From Streptomyces spiramyceticus (GTDB lineage Bacteria > Actinomycetota > Actinomycetes > Streptomycetales > Streptomycetaceae): a stretch of 64,000 nucleotides of DNA. Shown in pieces: positions 60,344-64,000 of this stretch (its first letter is position 1; each line of letters starts with the position of its first letter). The notes beneath the pieces were generated by a model, which ran no database searches, had not been told where the DNA came from, and was given only the letters and a program-made list of their open reading frames with translations. The DNA lies in assembly GCF_028807635.1 (NCBI RefSeq), contig NZ_JARBAX010000001.1, positions 2,824,001 to 2,888,000 on the forward strand, given 5' to 3'. Both the position numbers and the translations under genes were made by a program.

Positions 60344-60990
60344 CCCCGTCTTCGACCGCATCTTCGACCGCACCGGTACGCATCCTGCTCTGCGACGACC
60401 ACGCCGTCGTACGCGCCGGACTGCTCGCACTCCTGGGCAGCGAACCGGACATCGAGGTCGTCGGCGAGGCGGGCAGCGGCGAGGAGGCGGTGGCGATGGC
60501 CGCGAAGCTGGCCCCGGACGTCGTCCTGATGGACCTCCAGCTGGGCGCGGGCATCGACGGCGTGGAGGCCACCCGCCGTATCGCCCCGACCGGCGTCCAC
60601 GTCCTGGTCCTCACGACGTACGACACGGACGCCGACATCACCCGCGCCATCGAGGCGGGCGCCACCGGCTACCTGCTGAAGGCCGAACGCCCCGAGGAGC
60701 TCTTCGCGGCGATCCGCTCGGCCGCCCAGGGCCGCACCACGCTGTCGCCACCGGTCGCCAGCCGCGTGATGGACCGGATGCGCGGGGCGGCCCGGCCGAC
60801 GCTGACGGAACGGGAGACGGACATCCTGGGCCAGCTCGCGCAGGGCCTGGGCAACCGGGAGATCGCCCGCGCGCTGTTCATCAGCGAGGCGACGGTGAAG
60901 ACCCACCTGGGCCGGATCTACGCCAAGTTGGGCGTGGACACCCGCTCCGGCGCGGTGGCGGTCGCGAAGGAGCAGCGGCTCCTCCCGTGA
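60340..60990 (+). CDS. senR: NarL-family response regulator SenR
   Basis: A 216-residue regulator. The receiver domain (residues 12-130) has acidic pocket 'LLCDDHAVVRAG', phosphorylated Asp65 in 'VVLMDLQLGAG', and 'LVLTTYDTD'. A LuxR-type helix-turn-helix follows ('LTERETDILGQLAQGLGNRE', 'ISEATVKTHLGRIYAKLGV'). SenR controls antioxidant genes and hbpS in studied Streptomyces. GTG start inside the senS stop (GTGA), so translation is coupled. Confidence 0.94.
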   Translation: MTPSSTASSTAPVRILLCDDHAVVRAGLLALLGSEPDIEVVGEAGSGEEAVAMAAKLAPDVVLMDLQLGAGIDGVEATRRIAPTGVHVLVLTTYDTDADITRAIEAGATGYLLKAERPEELFAAIRSAAQGRTTLSPPVASRVMDRMRGAARPTLTERETDILGQLAQGLGNREIARALFISEATVKTHLGRIYAKLGVDTRSGAVAVAKEQRLLP

Positions 60991-61075
60991 GCGCGGGTCC
61001 CTCCGCCGGGAGGCGGAGAGGGTCCGCCGCAGGGGAGGAAGCGGAGCTGCCGGGCGCGGGGCGAGTCTGTACCCC

Positions 61076-61648
61076 ATGACAACAGCCACGCCGGCCAGGA
61101 CATCCACGACGGACACGACACCCTGGACGGACGCAACATCCACGACGGACACGACAGCCACGCCGGACACGACAGCCAGGACGACCGTCGCTCCGCCCGC
61201 GCCCCGCTGGGCACGCCGCACCGCCCACGCGATCGTGCTGTGCGCGGTCCCCTCGGGCCTGTGGCGCCTCGCGATGGCGTCCGGGATCTACGTCGGTTAC
61301 AGCGACGAGGTTCTGCGCGACGCCTACGGCATCCCCGGCTGGGGCATCGCCTACGTCGTGGGGCTGGCGATCGTCCAGGAGTGCGCCGCGCTGGTCCCAC
61401 TGCTGCTGGTGAGCGACCGGCGGCGGCTGCCCCGCCCGAGGGCGGTCGCCGGTGCGGCAGGGGCGATTTCGCTCCTCGTGACCCTGTTCGCGCTGAGTCA
61501 GCTGGTGCTGCTGTTCTTCGTCGAGGGCGACCAGAACATGAGCGGCAACTGGAACATCCTGACGGGTCTCTGTTACGCGCCCCTGTTCGCCGTAGGTCCG
61601 CTTCTCGGTGCGGTGACCTGGTCGTACCGGAAGCGCCACCGGGCATGA
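61076..61648 (+). CDS. Integral membrane protein with Thr-rich N terminus
   Basis: A 190-residue membrane protein. The first 40 residues are a low-complexity Thr/Asp run ('TSTTDTTPWTDATSTTDTTA') from DNA tandem repeats. Then come four or so membrane helices ('YGIPGWGIAYVVGLAIVQEC', 'AGAISLLVTLFALSQLVLLF', 'LTGLCYAPLFAVGPLLGAVT'). No family is recognised. ATG at 61076. It lies 85 bases after senR, and its stop precedes the next gene by 13 bases. Confidence 0.78.
   Translation: MTTATPARTSTTDTTPWTDATSTTDTTATPDTTARTTVAPPAPRWARRTAHAIVLCAVPSGLWRLAMASGIYVGYSDEVLRDAYGIPGWGIAYVVGLAIVQECAALVPLLLVSDRRRLPRPRAVAGAAGAISLLVTLFALSQLVLLFFVEGDQNMSGNWNILTGLCYAPLFAVGPLLGAVTWSYRKRHRA
61095..61185. repeat. Degenerate tandem repeat in the membrane protein gene
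   Basis: Repeated ACGACGGACACGACA-like units of 12-15 bases, in frame, encoding the Thr/Asp-rich start of the protein. Confidence 0.65.
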
Positions 61649-61661
61649 CACCATCGACCAC

Positions 61662-62165
61662 GTGCTCGACATCGGCTACTCCCTCTCCCGCCGCTTCCCG
61701 GACCCCCCGCAGACGGACTACCGGCGTGCCGGCGTGCACGACCTGCGGCACGACCTCTTCTGCGGCGACGTGTACCTCGCGGACACGAAGGCGGACCGCG
61801 AAGTATCCACAGCCTGGGGATGGGTGCCGGTGCTCGACTTCGCGTGGGCGCTGTGCGACATCGTCGAGCAGCTCGACCAGGATCCGCGCGGCAGCCGGTC
61901 GGCGAAGCCGCAGTACGCGGAGCTGGACTTCACGGAGTCGACGGACCGGATGCTCTTCGAGCGGCGGTTCGGCTGGGTCGACATCGAAGCCGACTGGATG
62001 CCGGTCGAGGAGGCCCCGCTCACCTTCAGCCACCGGCTGCTGCGGCGGGAGGCTAGGGACTTCCTGCACGACCTGATCGCGGACCTGACGGACATGCACG
62101 ACGGCTTGGCGGACAACCCGGCGATCTGGGACCTGCAGGCAAGATTCCCCCGAGTGCAGGCTTAG
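61662..62165 (+). CDS. Hypothetical protein (DUF7878-like)
   Basis: A 167-residue acidic soluble protein rich in Asp, Trp and Phe: 'DLRHDLFCGDVYLADTKADR', 'WGWVPVLDFAWALCDIVEQL', 'LLRREARDFLHDLIADLTDM'. It resembles DUF7878-type immunity-like or hypothetical proteins of Streptomyces, a weak call. The GTG at 61662 follows the membrane protein gene by 13 bases, so they may be co-transcribed. Confidence 0.75.
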   Translation: MLDIGYSLSRRFPDPPQTDYRRAGVHDLRHDLFCGDVYLADTKADREVSTAWGWVPVLDFAWALCDIVEQLDQDPRGSRSAKPQYAELDFTESTDRMLFERRFGWVDIEADWMPVEEAPLTFSHRLLRREARDFLHDLIADLTDMHDGLADNPAIWDLQARFPRVQA

Positions 62166-62199
62166 CCCCCAGGCGCTCTTAACCCCCGGCACTTTCAGC

Positions 62200-62580
62200 C
62201 GTCCGGCGTTTTGAGGACCGGGGTCTGGGGCGGAGCCCCAGTTTCGGGAAGGGGCGGGGAGGGGAACTGCGCCGCAGGCAACCCGCACCGCACCGGCGCC
62301 GCACGCACAACCCCGTAGGCACCGGGGGGCAGGCCACCCGCACGGGCACCGGCGCCCGCGCACCGCACGCGCCGCACAACCGCACCGCACCCGCGCCGCA
62401 GGCACCCGCACCGCCCCGACGTCCGCGCCGCACGCACCGCACCGCACCGCACACGCACCGGCCCCCGCGCACCGCACGCGTCGTACACCCCCGCGCACCG
62501 CGCCCGCGCCGCAGGCACCCCGCACCACCGAACCGGTCGCACCCCGCCCCACCGCACCCGCGCCGCAGGCACGCGCACCT
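62200..62580. repeat. Half palindromic repeat and GC-rich tandem run
   Basis: The gap at 62166-62592 has no gene. From 62203 it holds GGGGTCTGGGGCGGAGCCCC and one arm (62245-62279) of the long repeat seen at 3173-3206 and 44176-44209. It then has about 300 bases of degenerate CACCGCACCCGCGCCGCAGG units. It lies between convergent genes. Confidence 0.75.
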
Positions 62581-62592
62581 ACTCTCCCCCCG

Positions 62593-63294
62593 CTACTCTC
62601 CCCCCGCCCGCTCCACCCGCACCCCCATCTCCGCAGCAAACGCCGAAGCCAAGTCCACCAACTGCGCCGGACTGATCACCGCCCCCGCCAACCGCCCCAC
62701 CCCCCGAGCGATCTCCAGCTCTGCGACCGCCCGCAGATCGACATCCCGCATCGTCACGCCCGTAAAGTCCACCCCCCGCAGCACGCAGCCGCGGAACTCC
62801 ACCCGCTCCAGCCGCGCACCCCCGAAGTCCGGCTCCACCAGCACGCAGCCGTCGAAGACGACGTCCTTCAGGTGCGCCGTACGCAGGTTCAGGTAATCGA
62901 TCTTCCCGCCGCGCACCAGCACGCGCTCCAGCGACGCCCCGTGCAACTGGACCCCGCCCAGCCGGGCGTCGATCACCTCCACGTCGCGCAGTGACGCCTC
63001 GGCCAGGTCCGTGCCCACGCCGCGCACCCCGTCCAGCACCGAGTCGACGAAGCGCGCCCGGCCCAGCAGGGTCTCGTCGAGTGCGACGCCGTAGAGCCCG
63101 CAGTCCATGAACCGCGCGCCGCGCCCCTCCTGCCCCACCAGGTCCAGGTCCCGGAACTCGACCCCGTCGTAGTCCCCCTCGGACTCCAGCTCCCCGCCCG
63201 CAAAAGGCGCGAGCGGCGGCAGCCGCACCCCGGGCCGCCGTACGGGCCGTACCGCCTGGGCCGGGGACTTCTTCGCCTTCGTGTTCCGTGCCAT
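62593..63294 (-). CDS. Pentapeptide-repeat protein
   Basis: A 233-residue protein whose middle (about residues 50-190) follows the A(D/N)LXX-type pentapeptide pattern: 'VEFRDLDLVGQEGRGARFMD', 'ARFVDSVLDGVRGVGTDLAE', 'AHLKDVVFDGCVLVEPDFGG'. These fold into a right-handed quadrilateral beta helix; some mimic DNA and protect gyrase. The basic start 'MARNTKAKKSP' and helical end do not tell the role. ATG at 63294. It diverges from the oxidoreductase gene. Confidence 0.9.
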   Translation of the reverse strand: MARNTKAKKSPAQAVRPVRRPGVRLPPLAPFAGGELESEGDYDGVEFRDLDLVGQEGRGARFMDCGLYGVALDETLLGRARFVDSVLDGVRGVGTDLAEASLRDVEVIDARLGGVQLHGASLERVLVRGGKIDYLNLRTAHLKDVVFDGCVLVEPDFGGARLERVEFRGCVLRGVDFTGVTMRDVDLRAVAELEIARGVGRLAGAVISPAQLVDLASAFAAEMGVRVERAGGE

Positions 63295-63425
63295 CCACCC
63301 ATGCTGGACCACCCCACTGACAATCCCCCGGCCCCCAATGTCACATCCGCGCCCCCGCCATCCGTCACAACCCGCGAGAGCGTCGAGCGACGCGACAGGC
63401 AACGCGGCAAGGAGACCGGAAGAGA

Positions 63426-64000
63426 ATGAACCAGCCCCGACCCCACATCACCGTCATCGGCGGCGGCTTCGCCGGCCTCACCGCAGCCATCACCGCGGCC
63501 GAGTCCGGCGCCAGGGTGACCCTGCACGAGGCCCACCACACGCTCGGCGGCCGCGCCCGCACCGCCGAGGGACCGTACAAGACCAACGAGGGACCGCACG
63601 CCCTCTACAGCGGCGGCCCGCTCTGGACCTGGCTCAAGCAGCGCGACCTGCTGGGCCGGATCCTGTCCGTACCCCTCCTGGAAGGCACCCGGTTCCGCTT
63701 CCACCACCACGGCGCTCTCCGCAGGACCCCGCCCCTCGCGATGCTGAAGCCGGCCCTGACGTCCGCAGCCAAGGCGCCGGTGGACGCCGACTTCCTCACC
63801 TGGGCCACAGACCAGGTCGGCGAAGAGGCCGCACGCGCCGCCGCGAACTACATCGGCGTCGCGCTCTTCCACCACGCCCCGGGCACCCTCTCCGCGCGCT
63901 TCGTCCAGGAGCGGCTGCGCCGCGCCCTCAGGCTTCCGCCGGAGGCCCACTACCCGCGCGGAGGCTGGGCATCGGTCGTCGACCGTATGGCCGCGCGCGC
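63426..64000 (+). CDS. FAD-dependent oxidoreductase, phytoene-desaturase-like (3' end outside window)
   Basis: The first 191 residues of a flavoprotein. The Rossmann start 'HITVIGGGFAGLTAAITAAE' (GxGxxG) and 'VTLHEAHHTLGGRARTAEGP' with the GGRA(R) motif mark the amine oxidase / phytoene desaturase (CrtI-like) group. The substrate cannot be told from this part. The ATG at 63426 has GGAG 11 bases upstream. The gene runs off the right edge. Confidence 0.88.
   Translation, partial: MNQPRPHITVIGGGFAGLTAAITAAESGARVTLHEAHHTLGGRARTAEGPYKTNEGPHALYSGGPLWTWLKQRDLLGRILSVPLLEGTRFRFHHHGALRRTPPLAMLKPALTSAAKAPVDADFLTWATDQVGEEAARAAANYIGVALFHHAPGTLSARFVQERLRRALRLPPEAHYPRGGWASVVDRMAAR

Overview
The window is chromosomal DNA of a Streptomyces or a very close relative. 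It is very GC-rich with strong third-position GC bias, uses many GTG starts, and carries characteristic families: DUF397/XRE pairs, an hbpS-senS-senR locus, a cdgB-type GAF-PAS-GGDEF protein, nagK-nagA with DasR-like sites, futalosine menaquinone genes, and a GroEL preceded by CIRCE. Gene content and order look like conserved Streptomyces core. From memory it matches the S. coelicolor region holding cdgB, nagKA, groEL2 and hbpS/senSR; this was not checked against a database. No tRNA, rRNA or CRISPR array was found.

Layout. 1-9610: a sacsin/HSP90-like ATPase (cut by the left edge), DUF3027, an MFS exporter, a DUF2771 lipoprotein, mqnB-mqnD, a cold-shock protein and a HAD phosphatase. 9689-21119: an iron-box-linked gene remnant, a HAAS-like membrane protein, a helicase-associated protein and an XPB helicase flanking an IS630-derived inactive transposase, a GT87 mannosyltransferase and a HelD-like helicase. 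21223-28966: a copper region (cutC, a secreted His-rich protein and copA with CsoR-type operators), an orphan nitrate-sensing-type histidine kinase, an HD-domain gene with its own CsoR-like operator, and a DUF4031 pair. 29043-33237: rpiR-murQ for cell-wall sugar recycling and an XRE/DUF397 module with divergent small genes. 33304-36301: a subtilisin, an intact TnpB element with its right-end RNA, and a decayed TnpB-like fragment. 36469-41391: cyclophilin, groEL with tandem CIRCE, a cold-shock gene, and a sulfur-carrier plus threonine-synthase-like operon led by a SAM (S-box) riboswitch. 41549-45365: gpgS-otsA convergent with otsB and DUF3263. 45404-51137: a MITE-like element, a sugar-binding lipoprotein, nagK-nagA, a PfkB kinase and a membrane-anchored carbohydrate-binding protein. 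51260-64000: cdgB, flavin reductase, ArfB, TerD, an M4 and an M1 peptidase, hbpS-senS-senR, small unknowns, a pentapeptide-repeat protein and an FAD oxidoreductase cut by the right edge.

The most interesting part is 39660-41391. A SAM riboswitch precedes a threonine-synthase family enzyme that overlaps a gene for a ubiquitin-like sulfur carrier ending in Gly-Gly. Threonine synthesis is not a usual SAM-riboswitch target, so I infer a sulfur-carrier-dependent homocysteine (methionine) route from O-phosphohomoserine. Other points are a third CsoR-like operator on an HD-domain gene, two copies of a CTAG-ended element that supply stop codons, an inactive IS630 transposase kept as an intact gene between two helicase genes, and an iron-regulated gene reduced to its two ends by deletion.

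Long palindromic GC repeats recur between genes (2963-3222, 43984-44228, 62200-62580), mostly where genes converge.
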